Part shown: in pieces, positions 7,757 through 16,304 of the stretch
Numbering within the stretch: the stretch's first letter is position 1
Layout: every line of letters starts with the position of its first letter
NCBI GenBank assembly: GCA_946616365.1
Contig: CAMOIX010000005.1
Location: forward strand, 1 to 64,000
DNA length: 64,000 nt
DNA from: AC2028 sp002373595
Lineage (GTDB): Bacteria > Bacillota > Clostridia > Lachnospirales > Lachnospiraceae
Direction: 5' to 3'
Program-made: the position numbers and the translations under genes
The notes under the pieces: model-generated
What the model saw: the letters and a program-made list of their open reading frames with translations, nothing else
Databases searched by the model: none
Told to the model about the DNA's origin: nothing

Positions 7757-8438
7757 GAAGGCTGTGTGCGCATCTCAGGAAGCATAGGATTTCCACTGCC
7801 ATGAATATATATGGGATCTTACGGTCTTTGACGAGCATATAGACTTTTTCATACAGGATGAAGAGCATCATGGCGGGAAAATATACCGAGAGAAAGATCC
7901 AAAGAGAGTATCCGCCCGGAATGAACTCACAGAGCATTGTAAAGATCGTCCACACGGAGGCGGACATCAAAAGCATACGGTATGACGAACCTCCGATGTC
8001 AGGGATCCGGCTTAAAAGGAGTATGATCGGAAGGATCATTACACAGAGTATTACCAGTGAATGTATCCGGTCCGGGATCGTATCCGAAGGTATTACCGCA
8101 GATGCCTTATAGAAAAGGTTTATAAAGAAAGCAGGATCGATCTGCGGAGAAAGCGCAAACACAAATATGATAAATCTTGAAATCGACAGCAGGCGGTCAT
8201 TACTTTTTGAAACAAACAGTCCCGGAACAGAGACAAGAATAACAAATAGCGCCATACCGATATTTATACAAATTTCCCAGAATTCCCTGCTTTTACTTTC
8301 GTAATGAAGGAACATCCAGTATCCGACACCGGTAGCCATCTGCCTGTCGATACCTGCATAGACAGCCATAATAAGTACAGCCAATGCGAGGATCGGCAGG
8401 ATCATACGGTATGCTTTTGAGAAGCTGTTGTTTTTCAT
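7728..8438 (-). CDS. Uncharacterised multi-pass membrane protein
   Basis: The 236-residue product has about seven hydrophobic segments separated by short polar loops. I see no enzymatic motif and do not recognise the family. Its ATG overlaps the stop of the upstream DUF6056-like gene by four bases (ATGA), so the two are translationally coupled and may act in the same membrane process. A short W-M-F-L-H-Y region after the first membrane segment could be the extracytoplasmic loop. The pair resembles the large membrane proteins Lachnospiraceae carry near cell-surface glycan genes, which is inference only. Confidence 0.7.
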   Translation of the reverse strand: MKNNSFSKAYRMILPILALAVLIMAVYAGIDRQMATGVGYWMFLHYESKSREFWEICINIGMALFVILVSVPGLFVSKSNDRLLSISRFIIFVFALSPQIDPAFFINLFYKASAVIPSDTIPDRIHSLVILCVMILPIILLLSRIPDIGGSSYRMLLMSASVWTIFTMLCEFIPGGYSLWIFLSVYFPAMMLFILYEKVYMLVKDRKIPYIFMAVEILCFLRCAHSLLAITASYNI

Positions 8439-9571
8439 ACAGTCTGATACAGGCAGAGCTTAATGCATGCTCCCATCGCGATCATGATCGTCATCCCATA
8501 GATCAGGGATGCGCAGATCTTTTCATCCTTTTCCCCGATCCTGTACATAAGTCTGCATGCAGTGGCAATCGTAAGGACCATCGTGCCGAATGATGCTCTG
8601 TCCGGATAGTGGGGAGAGAGTATCATAGCTCCGTATGAGAGAAGGATAGCAAACAGCAAAATACCTTCCGTACGGTCGAACGAAATACTCAAAAGTGTAT
8701 GAGCTGCGATCATCACAAACCCAAGTATGATGAGTGAGGGAAACAGGAAATCTCCTATCCCGCGCAGCATTGAAAGTATCCGATTTATCAGTTCCTGTGA
8801 CAGAGGGAGCTTATCGATCTCATTTACTCTTACGAAGTTTCCGGGAGCCAGGATGCAAAGAATGCTGCCGATAAGGGACCCGATAAGTCCTATGATCATC
8901 CAGGCCTTTACAGGTTTCTTATCCGCCCTTACTCTGATAAGGATCACGGTAAGCGCTATAACGAAGCAGGTCGGCCCCATATTCTCATTGCTCCATCCGC
9001 TTATCAGGGACAGAGGGATCATCCAGAGGTTTACAAGGCGCAGGTCGGGACTTTCGGGGTCTTCGACTGCTCTCAGATAAGGACAGAGGAAACAGAGGAT
9101 CCATACTGTTGAATATACATAGTTCACGGAGCCTGCTTCCCAAAGCATGCTCATCTTGATATTTGGATTGAATGCGAATAATCCGGACAGCGCAAAGAGG
9201 AAAATGGCGATGATCGCAGGACTGCCGTTTATATCAAAGTTTTTTCGCGAAATCCTGCAGATGATGAAAGCAAGAACGAGAGTAGTGAGTGTATTGAAGA
9301 TATCCGCCGCAGCATTTCCCGTCATGAGGATCAGCTGCAGGAGACCGTGCGTGATAACGCGTCCGCCCCAGTTATTGTAGTGCCAGATCTGGCTCTCGAT
9401 CACGTCTCCAAAACCGGAAAGCGGTGCACCGGTCGCAAGGTTGGTGGAATACCAGTCATCGTCCATCATAAATGGGACTCCGCGGTTTGCCAGGAAAAGA
9501 AGGATCCCGATAAGACAGACCGCGAGCAGGTATATGGCAGATATGATTTTTCTGTTTTCGCGTATTTTCAT
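8435..9571 (-). CDS. DUF6056-like polytopic membrane protein
   Basis: The 378-residue protein has about ten hydrophobic segments. After the first segment comes a luminal-type acidic motif (PFMMDDDWY), then a GGRVITHGLLQ segment, EAGSVNYVYSTVW, SGWSNENMGP and APGNFVR. These resemble the DUF6056/DUF3329 family of putative GT-C-type glycosyltransferase-like membrane proteins. The acidic residues after the first segment occupy the place of the GT-C catalytic Asp pair, so a lipid-linked sugar transferase is a plausible guess. No SD is visible before the ATG. A TGATATAAT sequence lies nine bases upstream, suggesting a nearly leaderless mRNA. Confidence 0.75.
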   Translation of the reverse strand: MKIRENRKIISAIYLLAVCLIGILLFLANRGVPFMMDDDWYSTNLATGAPLSGFGDVIESQIWHYNNWGGRVITHGLLQLILMTGNAAADIFNTLTTLVLAFIICRISRKNFDINGSPAIIAIFLFALSGLFAFNPNIKMSMLWEAGSVNYVYSTVWILCFLCPYLRAVEDPESPDLRLVNLWMIPLSLISGWSNENMGPTCFVIALTVILIRVRADKKPVKAWMIIGLIGSLIGSILCILAPGNFVRVNEIDKLPLSQELINRILSMLRGIGDFLFPSLIILGFVMIAAHTLLSISFDRTEGILLFAILLSYGAMILSPHYPDRASFGTMVLTIATACRLMYRIGEKDEKICASLIYGMTIMIAMGACIKLCLYQTV

Positions 9572-9580
9572 GCAATATTG

Positions 9581-9589
9581 ATTATATCA
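9581..9589 (-). promoter_or_regulatory. Extended -10 promoter of the DUF6056-like gene
   Basis: TGATATAAT on the minus strand, with no good -35. It is only nine bases from the ATG at 9571, so the transcript would have a leader of about two bases. Confidence 0.45.
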
Positions 9590-9619
9590 CGAAAAATATT
9601 CCTTAAACACATAAGATTA

Positions 9620-9628
9620 TGATATAAT
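9620..9628 (+). promoter_or_regulatory. Extended -10 promoter of the DUF6020-like gene
   Basis: TGATATAAT with a poor -35 (TTCCTT-like). It is divergent from the matching element at 9581-9589. Confidence 0.5.
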
Positions 9629-9664
9629 GAACCTTGTTTTTGACGAGATCGGAGTGCAAAAAGA

Positions 9665-11554
9665 ATGATTGAAAAGATAAAAACCTTTTGTAAAAAAAGG
9701 GAAGCCCGGGAGACAGGGGTCATACTTCTGGCGATATACGGCGGGCTGTCTTTTTGCTACATCATGAATCTGGCCGGATTTGCGGCCCAGAAGGACAGTC
9801 TCGGATTCACACAGAGTATATTCAGTATTTTACCGTTCCCTATCGTTTGGTATTTTCTTAAAAAGATTTCCTTTACTAAAAAACAATTTAGGTATGCAAT
9901 GATCTTCGGAGCACTTCTCGGTCTGTCGATCGTTTGGGGCTATCAGCTCAGAATGCTCGGATACACTCTTCCCGGAGTAAAGAATAAGCTTGGTGCGATC
10001 ATAGCGGGCGTAGGACTTGGCGTGGATTTTTTGCCGCTTACACTTAAGTGGTTTGTATTCCTTGATAGAAAAATCTCTGCAGAAAATAAGGCAGGGGAAG
10101 GACAGAAACCTGCGAAGAAGGATATCCGCACAGTATTTGTCTGCTCATGGGCCGGTATATTTGCGCTTTGGGTTCCTGTATTTCTCGCTTATTTCCCTGC
10201 GATAATGAGCTATGATTTCCACAGGCAGTCCGGAGAGGCTTTCCGCGGAACTATATGGTTCTGGGCGCATCACCCGGTTGTTCACACATATCTGATCAGA
10301 ATATTCCTGCTCCTCGGCGAGAGACTGGGTTCGTACGAAGCCGGAATGGCTGCATTTTCAATATGTCAGATGCTCCTCGTATCCTTCGCACTTGCTTATT
10401 CTTTTGCTGTCATATATGAGATAACAGGCAGGAAGAGATGGGCATATATACCGACAGTCTTTTTCGGGATCATTCCGTTCAGCCCCGTGCTGGCACTCAG
10501 TATCACCAAGGACATTCCCTATGCAGCACTGATGCTGATCATGATAGTTGAGATCTGCAGGATCAGAAATGCAGCAGACATAAAGGAAAGGATCCTGCAT
10601 ATCATCATCCTGGTCATTGCAGGTATTCCCGATATATGGCTCAGAAACAATGCGGCTTATGCATTTGCCGCTATGATACCTTTCTGGATCATATGTGAGA
10701 AAGGACTTAAAAAGAAACTGACCGCATTGGCAATATCCGCAGTCATCCTGGTCGGAGGCGTCGGCGGCAGGAGCCTTATCATGAAGGCGTTCAACGCTAT
10801 ACCTCAGAACGGAAAGATAGAAATGCTCAGCGTTCCCATGATGCAGATGGGAAGAGTTGCAATATATCAGAATGCCAACTTAAGTGAAGAATCACGCCGT
10901 ATCCTTTCGGAATACTTCAAAGATGTCGACATGGACGAGGATACATACTATGCGCCGATAGCGGATGGTATGAGAGATCATACGATAGGATTTGATGAGG
11001 TTGATAACTGGGGTAAGTTCGCCAAAGACTGGCTGTACATTGGACTTCGATATCCCAATGATTACATAGACGCTTTCCTGGCGCTCACTGCAGGGTACTG
11101 GTCACCCGATGACTTTACACATGCGGAGATGCTCGGATACGGGGATGATACCAATCTTGGACTGCTTTATACTTTTAATGCATCTCACAGTGATGCGTTT
11201 GAAGGGGTGGAGCAGGTATCGAAACTTCCCGCTCTCAGGAAACTGTATGATCGTATGGTAAACGGAAACTCATATTACTCCTGGCCTGCATTATCCGGAC
11301 TCATGAAGCCGGCTTTATATTTCTGGATGCTCATACTTCTCGCTTTTTCCGCCGTCTATGTAAGGACGGGAAGGAAGTGGGTGTATGCGCTGTATCCTGT
11401 AATGTATATGCTGACCTGCATCCTGGGTCCCACGGTAAATTTCAGATATATTTATCCCGTACTCATAACATTGCCTTTCCTGTATGCGGTCATGATCTTT
11501 GACCTAAGGAAGAGCGGCGATGACAGTGAGACGGCCCCTGCAGTAAATGATTGA
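9665..11554 (+). CDS. DUF6020-like large membrane protein
   Basis: The 629-residue protein has about twelve to fourteen hydrophobic segments. Conserved-looking stretches include YFPAIMSYDFHRQSGEA, WAHHPVVHTYLIRIF, LALSITKDIPYAALML and IPDIWLRNNAAYAF. The pattern (an acidic residue after the second membrane block, H-H-P-V-x-H, T-K-D) matches the DUF6020 family of Firmicutes, which looks like a GT-C glycosyltransferase with polyprenyl-phosphate sugar donors; activity is unproven. GGAG lies ten bases before the ATG. It is followed after 18 bases by the PurF-like gene, which may be co-transcribed despite the unrelated function. Confidence 0.75.
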   Translation: MIEKIKTFCKKREARETGVILLAIYGGLSFCYIMNLAGFAAQKDSLGFTQSIFSILPFPIVWYFLKKISFTKKQFRYAMIFGALLGLSIVWGYQLRMLGYTLPGVKNKLGAIIAGVGLGVDFLPLTLKWFVFLDRKISAENKAGEGQKPAKKDIRTVFVCSWAGIFALWVPVFLAYFPAIMSYDFHRQSGEAFRGTIWFWAHHPVVHTYLIRIFLLLGERLGSYEAGMAAFSICQMLLVSFALAYSFAVIYEITGRKRWAYIPTVFFGIIPFSPVLALSITKDIPYAALMLIMIVEICRIRNAADIKERILHIIILVIAGIPDIWLRNNAAYAFAAMIPFWIICEKGLKKKLTALAISAVILVGGVGGRSLIMKAFNAIPQNGKIEMLSVPMMQMGRVAIYQNANLSEESRRILSEYFKDVDMDEDTYYAPIADGMRDHTIGFDEVDNWGKFAKDWLYIGLRYPNDYIDAFLALTAGYWSPDDFTHAEMLGYGDDTNLGLLYTFNASHSDAFEGVEQVSKLPALRKLYDRMVNGNSYYSWPALSGLMKPALYFWMLILLAFSAVYVRTGRKWVYALYPVMYMLTCILGPTVNFRYIYPVLITLPFLYAVMIFDLRKSGDDSETAPAVND

Positions 11555-11572
11555 AAGGAAAGGTAACTGATC

Positions 11573-12988
11573 ATGGGAGGCTTTTTTGCAACAGCACTGA
11601 AAGAGGATTGTTTGTTTGATCTGTTCTTCGGAACCGATTATCATTCCCACCTCGGAACGAGACGCGCGGGAATGATATCCTTCGGAAAGGAAAACGGCTT
11701 CAATCGTTCGATCCACAATATCGAGAACACTCCGTTCAGAACGAAGTTCGATAAGGATATGCACGAGATGAAAGGAAATCTTGGTATCGGATGCATATCG
11801 GATTATGAACCGCAGCCTCTCGTTGTCAGATCACACCACGGAACATACGCGATAACTACCGTAGGTAAGATCAATAATGTCGCAGAGCTTGCGGAAGAGG
11901 TCATCGGCAGGGGGACTCAGTTCCAGGAGATGAGCGGCAGTATGATCAATGCGACCGAGCTTGTCGCTGCGCTCGTCAATCAAAAGGACAATCTTATCGA
12001 AGGTATTCAGTATGCGCAGAGTCGTATAGACGGATCGATGACGATGCTCCTTCTTACTCCTGACGGAATATACTGCGCGAGAGATCCGCTCGGAAGGACT
12101 CCGATAGCGATCGGACGCAAGGAATCCGGTTTCTGTGCTGCATTTGAATCCTTTGCTTATCTCAATCTCGGATACAAGGATTATAAGGATCTCGGCCCCG
12201 GTGAGATAGCTGTTATTACTCCCGAGGGAGTGACCACGCTTGTTAATCCCGGCAAGGACATGAAGATATGTACATTCCTCTGGGTTTATTATGGATATCC
12301 TTCTTCCAGATATGAGGGAGTGAGCGTAGAGGTCATGAGAACGAATTGCGGTAAGCTTCTTGCCCGCAGAGACGGCATGACTAAAAATGAGATAGACAGC
12401 GTTGCGGGTGTTCCCGATTCGGGTACCGCACATGCAGTCGGATATGCAAATGAGTCGGGTGTACCTTTTGCAAGACCTTTCATCAAGTATACTCCGACCT
12501 GGCCGAGATCATTCATGCCGACAATTCAGTCCAAGAGAGATCTCATCGCAAAGATGAAACTGATCCCCGTACATGAACTCATCGACGGACAGAGACTTCT
12601 GCTCATCGACGATTCTATCGTCAGAGGAACACAGCTTCGCGAGACCACAGAGTTCCTCTATGACAGCGGAGCCAAGGAAGTGCATATAAGACCCGCGTGC
12701 CCTCCCATACTCTTCGGATGTAAGTACCTTAATTTCTCCAGATCCACTTCGGAGATGGAGCTTATCGCGAGACAGATGATCAATAAAGAAGAGGGAGAGG
12801 ATGTCACAAGATCGATCCTCGAGGATTATGCAAATCCTGATTCGGACAGATACCACCGTATGATAGATGACATCTGTCAGAAACTCGGATTCACATCACT
12901 GCGTTACAACAGACTTGACGATATGCTCGATGCGGTCGGTATAGACAGAAGTAAACTCTGCACATACTGCTGGAATGGAAAAGAGTAA
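11573..12988 (+). CDS. PurF-like protein lacking the glutaminase nucleophile
   Basis: The 471-residue protein resembles amidophosphoribosyltransferase end to end. A PRPP-binding loop LLIDDSIVRGTQ lies at 343-354. Four cysteines (233, 383, 463, 466) fit the positions of the Bacillus-type Fe-S cluster ligands, including the terminal LCTYC. However, the N-terminus reads MGGFFATALK where active enzymes expose Cys1 after processing (C-G-V-F-G), and the H-R-G-Q-E signature is replaced by HLGTRRAG. The glutaminase half should therefore be dead. It may use ammonia, act on another substrate, or be regulatory. I recall similar proteins in Clostridia. The next gene overlaps its 3' end by 14 bases. Confidence 0.8.
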   Translation: MGGFFATALKEDCLFDLFFGTDYHSHLGTRRAGMISFGKENGFNRSIHNIENTPFRTKFDKDMHEMKGNLGIGCISDYEPQPLVVRSHHGTYAITTVGKINNVAELAEEVIGRGTQFQEMSGSMINATELVAALVNQKDNLIEGIQYAQSRIDGSMTMLLLTPDGIYCARDPLGRTPIAIGRKESGFCAAFESFAYLNLGYKDYKDLGPGEIAVITPEGVTTLVNPGKDMKICTFLWVYYGYPSSRYEGVSVEVMRTNCGKLLARRDGMTKNEIDSVAGVPDSGTAHAVGYANESGVPFARPFIKYTPTWPRSFMPTIQSKRDLIAKMKLIPVHELIDGQRLLLIDDSIVRGTQLRETTEFLYDSGAKEVHIRPACPPILFGCKYLNFSRSTSEMELIARQMINKEEGEDVTRSILEDYANPDSDRYHRMIDDICQKLGFTSLRYNRLDDMLDAVGIDRSKLCTYCWNGKE

Positions 12989-13634
12989 CGAAGTATCTCT
13001 CCGGAGAACATACAGTGCCGGAAGCCAGATGTGGCTGAAGGGAAAAAACAACAGGCTCTGCAATATGGGCTGCGGCGTTGTTGCTCTGGTGGATTTCTGC
13101 ATTTACGAAGGGCTTATACCTAAGCCTAAGGATCGGGATGAATACTGCGATAGGATAAATGAGTATGCATCCAAATATATCCCCATCATCCCGGGACTTG
13201 GGATCGCACCGTATATTTATCCGTTTTTTGTGAACAGGTTCTTCAGAAAGAACGGATATCCGTACAGGATCAAGGGAATAACTTTTATCGGAAAGACAGA
13301 CCGTCTCATCCGGATGCTTGAGGATGATATCCCCGTGATCTTTGCAGCGGGCGCGACCTATCCGATAGTATTCAGGAAAAAGGGAGTCATGTTATACAGC
13401 CCGAGTGATGAGGGACCGAGCCTGATAACGGCATCGGGGCAGAGGGCCAGATCGCATTATATGACTCTTACGGGTATCGAAAAGCTAAGGACTAAGGACG
13501 AAAAGATAGGGTCCGATTACCTGAGGGTTTACAGCTGGGGCAGGGAGTATTACATCTCACCGAGAGAGTACTCGGAGTTTAGCAGGTACACTTTTCCCGC
13601 AACAAATATGTTCTATGTAATTAAACGTCTTTGA
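12975..13634 (+). CDS. Papain/C39-like cysteine-peptidase-fold protein
   Basis: The 219-residue product carries the order expected of papain-like or C39-like peptidases. Cys33 lies in NMGCGVVALVD (compare Q-x-x-C-G-P-A-A-L), His161 in ARSHYMTLTGI, and a closing strand reads VYSWGREYYI (Ser-Trp-Gly where Asn/Asp-x-Trp-Gly is usual). No signal peptide is seen, so it appears cytoplasmic. Its start lies inside the end of the PurF-like gene, which implies translational coupling and a shared process. A role in processing or deamidating its neighbour is speculation; no target is visible in the sequence. Confidence 0.6.
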   Translation: MEKSNEVSLRRTYSAGSQMWLKGKNNRLCNMGCGVVALVDFCIYEGLIPKPKDRDEYCDRINEYASKYIPIIPGLGIAPYIYPFFVNRFFRKNGYPYRIKGITFIGKTDRLIRMLEDDIPVIFAAGATYPIVFRKKGVMLYSPSDEGPSLITASGQRARSHYMTLTGIEKLRTKDEKIGSDYLRVYSWGREYYISPREYSEFSRYTFPATNMFYVIKRL

Positions 13635-13648
13635 AAACCGCGAAATCC

Positions 13649-13676
13649 TTGCTTTTTTCGAAGAGTATGATACTAT
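13649..13676 (+). promoter_or_regulatory. Promoter of the enolase gene
   Basis: TTGCTT (13649-13654) and TACTAT (13671-13676) with a 16-base spacer. Transcription should start near 13683, immediately before a 5' stem-loop. Confidence 0.6.
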
Positions 13677-13693
13677 TATATAGTGTGTGTTAA

Positions 13694-13717
13694 CAGCCGG
13701 GGAGATTCCCTAGGCTG
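13694..13717 (+). promoter_or_regulatory. 5' stem-loop in the enolase leader
   Basis: CAGCC (13694-13698) pairs with GGCTG (13713-13717), extended inside by GGGGA with TCCC around a small loop. It sits about ten bases from the predicted 5' end, where such stems often protect mRNA from decay. Confidence 0.45.
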
Positions 13718-13747
13718 TAATAAGATATTCAAAGAAAGGAAAAAACT

Positions 13748-15208
13748 ATGTACAAGTCACATGTAGAGATCGAGAAGGTGTACGGAAGAGAGATCGTCGA
13801 TTCCAGAGGAAACCCGACCGTTGAGGCAGAGGTTACTCTTACCGACGGTACCGTTGCCAGAGGAACCGCACCCAGCGGAGCATCTACCGGCGAGTTTGAG
13901 GCACTTGAGCTTCGTGACAAGGATGCAAAGCGCTATCTCGGAAAGGGTGTACTTAAGGCAGTTAAAAATATCAACGGACCTATCAACAATGCACTCGTAG
14001 GAATGAATCCCTATGATATCTATGCTGTAGATGCTGCTATGATCAAGGTTGACAATACCAAGACCAAGAGCAAACTCGGAGCAAATGCTATCCTTGCTGT
14101 ATCGATCGCGGTAGCAAGAGCAGCTGCAGAGTCCCTTAACATCCCTCTTTACAGATTCCTTGGAGGCGTTAACGGAAACCGCATGCCCGTTCCCATGATG
14201 AACATCTTAAACGGAGGAGCTCACGCAGCAAACTCTGTTGATACTCAGGAATTCATGATCATGCCCGTAGGAGCTCCCAGCTTCACCGAGGGACTTCGCT
14301 GGTGTGCAGAGGTATTCCACTCACTTCAAGCTCTCCTTAAGAAGGAAGGCAAGGCTACTTCCGTAGGAGATGAGGGAGGATTCGCTCCCGACCTTGACAG
14401 CGATGAGGATACTCTCGATCACATTATGCAGGCTATCAAGAATGCCGGATATGTTCCCGGAAAGGACTTCATGCTCGCTATGGACGCTGCTTCTTCCGAG
14501 TGGAAGGATAAGTCCAAGGGCAAGGGACATTATCTCCAGCCCAAGAGCAAGAGAAAGTTCACCAGCAAGGAGCTTGTTGAGCACTGGAGAAGCCTCATCG
14601 ACAAGTATCCCATCATCTCCATCGAGGATGGACTTGATGAGGAGGATTGGGATGGCTGGCAGTATATGACCCAGCAGCTCGGCGACAGGGTACAGCTCGT
14701 AGGTGATGATCTCTTTGTTACCAATACCGAGAGACTTGCAAAGGGCATCAAGCTCGGCGCAGGAAATGCTATCCTTATCAAGCTCAATCAGATCGGTTCC
14801 GTATCTGAGACTCTTGAGGCTATCAAGATGGCTCACAAGGCAGGATACGCCGCTATCACTTCTCACCGTTCCGGAGAGACCGAGGACACCACGATCGCAG
14901 ATCTCGCAGTTGCTCTTAACACCTGCCAGATCAAGACCGGAGCACCTTCCCGTTCGGAGCGTGTTGCAAAGTACAACCAGCTCATCCGCATCGAGGAAGA
15001 GCTTGGCAAGAATGCAGCTTATCCCGGAATGGGCGCTTTCAATGTAAAGAACCCTTCCGTTAAGGGAGCATCCAAGTCTTCTTCAAGCTCATCCAAGTCG
15101 AGCTCCGCAAAGGTACCCGCTAAAGCGCCTGCAAAGGCACCCGCAAAGGCACCCGCTAAAGCACCTGCAAAATCATCCAAGCCTGCGGCTAAGTCAAAGA
15201 AGAAGTAA
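13748..15208 (+). CDS. eno: Enolase with a Ser-rich and PAKA-repeat C-terminal tail
   Basis: Enolase converts 2-phosphoglycerate to phosphoenolpyruvate. Residues 1 to about 438 are a complete, standard enolase: GREIVDSRGNPTVE at the start, SGASTGEFEA in the mobile loop, SVGDEGGFAPDL with a catalytic Glu, SIEDGLDEEDWDGW, and SHRSGETEDT near the end. Bacterial enolases usually stop at about 430 residues. This one continues for 48 more: a Ser/Lys stretch, then VPAK plus four APAK units, then a Lys-rich end. The tail is disordered and very basic and could bind nucleic acid, the cell surface or other enzymes. AAAGGA precedes the ATG. Confidence 0.97.
   Translation: MYKSHVEIEKVYGREIVDSRGNPTVEAEVTLTDGTVARGTAPSGASTGEFEALELRDKDAKRYLGKGVLKAVKNINGPINNALVGMNPYDIYAVDAAMIKVDNTKTKSKLGANAILAVSIAVARAAAESLNIPLYRFLGGVNGNRMPVPMMNILNGGAHAANSVDTQEFMIMPVGAPSFTEGLRWCAEVFHSLQALLKKEGKATSVGDEGGFAPDLDSDEDTLDHIMQAIKNAGYVPGKDFMLAMDAASSEWKDKSKGKGHYLQPKSKRKFTSKELVEHWRSLIDKYPIISIEDGLDEEDWDGWQYMTQQLGDRVQLVGDDLFVTNTERLAKGIKLGAGNAILIKLNQIGSVSETLEAIKMAHKAGYAAITSHRSGETEDTTIADLAVALNTCQIKTGAPSRSERVAKYNQLIRIEEELGKNAAYPGMGAFNVKNPSVKGASKSSSSSSKSSSAKVPAKAPAKAPAKAPAKAPAKSSKPAAKSKKK
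15113..15172 (+). repeat. Five 12-bp tandem units coding for (A/V)PAK
   Basis: Five consecutive 12-base units of the form GCA-CCC-GCA-AAG encode VPAK and four APAK. Synonymous third-base differences among units indicate selection on the peptide, or an old repeat rather than fresh slippage. Confidence 0.85.
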
Positions 15209-15222
15209 TTAAGTGTAACGAT

Positions 15223-15258
15223 CGAAACCGCACCCCCATCGGTGCGGTTTCGTTTTTT
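15223..15258 (+). terminator. Intrinsic terminator after enolase
   Basis: CGAAACCGCACC (15223-15234) pairs perfectly with GGTGCGGTTTCG (15241-15252), followed by six or more T. Confidence 0.93.
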
Positions 15259-15312
15259 TACCGGCATTATATGTAATACTCAAAGCTGGAATGAAGACAG
15301 AAAGGGGTATTT

Positions 15313-16254
15313 ATGGTAGATCAGAGAAAAGTTGCAATGATAGGATGCGGATTTGTCGGAAGCGCATCAGCTTTTGCTCTTATGCAGAGCGGAATGTTCT
15401 CGGAGATGGTAATGATAGATGCCAATGTGGCTAAGGCGGAGGGAGAAGCTCTCGATATAAGCCACGGTGTTCCCTATGCCAGACCCATGAAGATCTATGC
15501 AGGAACATACGACGATATCGTAGATGCTGCGATCATTGTTATCAGTGCGGGAGCCAATCAGAAGCCCGGTGAGACAAGACTCGATCTTGTTAAGAAGAAC
15601 ATCGCGATATTCCGTTCTATTATGAACGAACTCACGAGCAGAAAAGTTGAAGGCATACTGCTCATAGTTGCCAATCCCGTAGATATACTCACGGCCGCTG
15701 CACAGAAGCTTTCCGGACTTCCCGAAAACAGAGTGCTCGGATCCGGTACTGTTCTTGATACCGCAAGATTCAAATATCTCCTCGGAGAGCATCTTGGTGT
15801 CGATACCAGAAATGTACATGCATTCATACTTGGTGAGCACGGCGACAGTGAGATCGCAGTATGGAGCAGCGCCAATGTATCGGGAGTGCCTGTAAATGAG
15901 TTCTGTGAGCTCAAGGGATATCACGATCATGAGCGCTCCATGAAGGAGATTGCCGATCAGGTAAAGAACAGCGCTTATGAGATTATAGAGAAGAAGCAGG
16001 CTACTTATTACGGTATCGCAATGGGCGTACGAAGGATATGCGAAGCGATCATAAGGGATGAGAAGTCCGTACTTCCGGTATCCAGAATGATCCACGGCGA
16101 GTTCGGAATAGACGGAGTTGCCCTCAGCCTGCCCGCAATAGTCGGAGCTGACGGCGTGGAGGCACCGGTACCTGCAGAGCTTAACGAAGAGGAGCTTGCC
16201 GCACTTAGGAAATCAGCGGATGTCCTCAAAGAGATACTTAACGAAAATCTCTGA
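15313..16254 (+). CDS. ldh: L-lactate dehydrogenase
   Basis: It reduces pyruvate to L-lactate with NADH, regenerating NAD in fermentation. The 313-residue protein has the Rossmann motif IGCGFVGSASA near residue 10, the substrate-loop region GANQKPGETRLDLV, VANPVDILT, GSGTVLDTARF with the substrate arginine, and LGEHGDSEIAVWS with the catalytic His at about 176. These distinguish lactate from malate dehydrogenases well (Gln in GANQKPGETR). The start follows AAAGGGG. The gene lies between two strong terminators, so it is probably transcribed alone. Confidence 0.95.
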   Translation: MVDQRKVAMIGCGFVGSASAFALMQSGMFSEMVMIDANVAKAEGEALDISHGVPYARPMKIYAGTYDDIVDAAIIVISAGANQKPGETRLDLVKKNIAIFRSIMNELTSRKVEGILLIVANPVDILTAAAQKLSGLPENRVLGSGTVLDTARFKYLLGEHLGVDTRNVHAFILGEHGDSEIAVWSSANVSGVPVNEFCELKGYHDHERSMKEIADQVKNSAYEIIEKKQATYYGIAMGVRRICEAIIRDEKSVLPVSRMIHGEFGIDGVALSLPAIVGADGVEAPVPAELNEEELAALRKSADVLKEILNENL

Positions 16255-16267
16255 TGTGGTATATGTG

Positions 16268-16302
16268 AAGGAGCGCCCGCCATGCGGCGGACGCTCCTTT
16301 TT
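16268..16302. terminator. Terminator between ldh and the DUF5688 gene
   Basis: AAGGAGCG (16268-16275) pairs with CGCTCCTT (16292-16299), with an inner CCGC/GCGG stem and a T run. The convergent gene stops at 16305, so it can serve both strands. Confidence 0.85.
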
Positions 16303-16304
16303 AA

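Noticed and set aside
15113..15172. 12-bp tandem array in eno as a non-coding satellite
   Set aside because: It is in frame, encodes the PAKA units and varies mainly at synonymous sites, so it is coding sequence.
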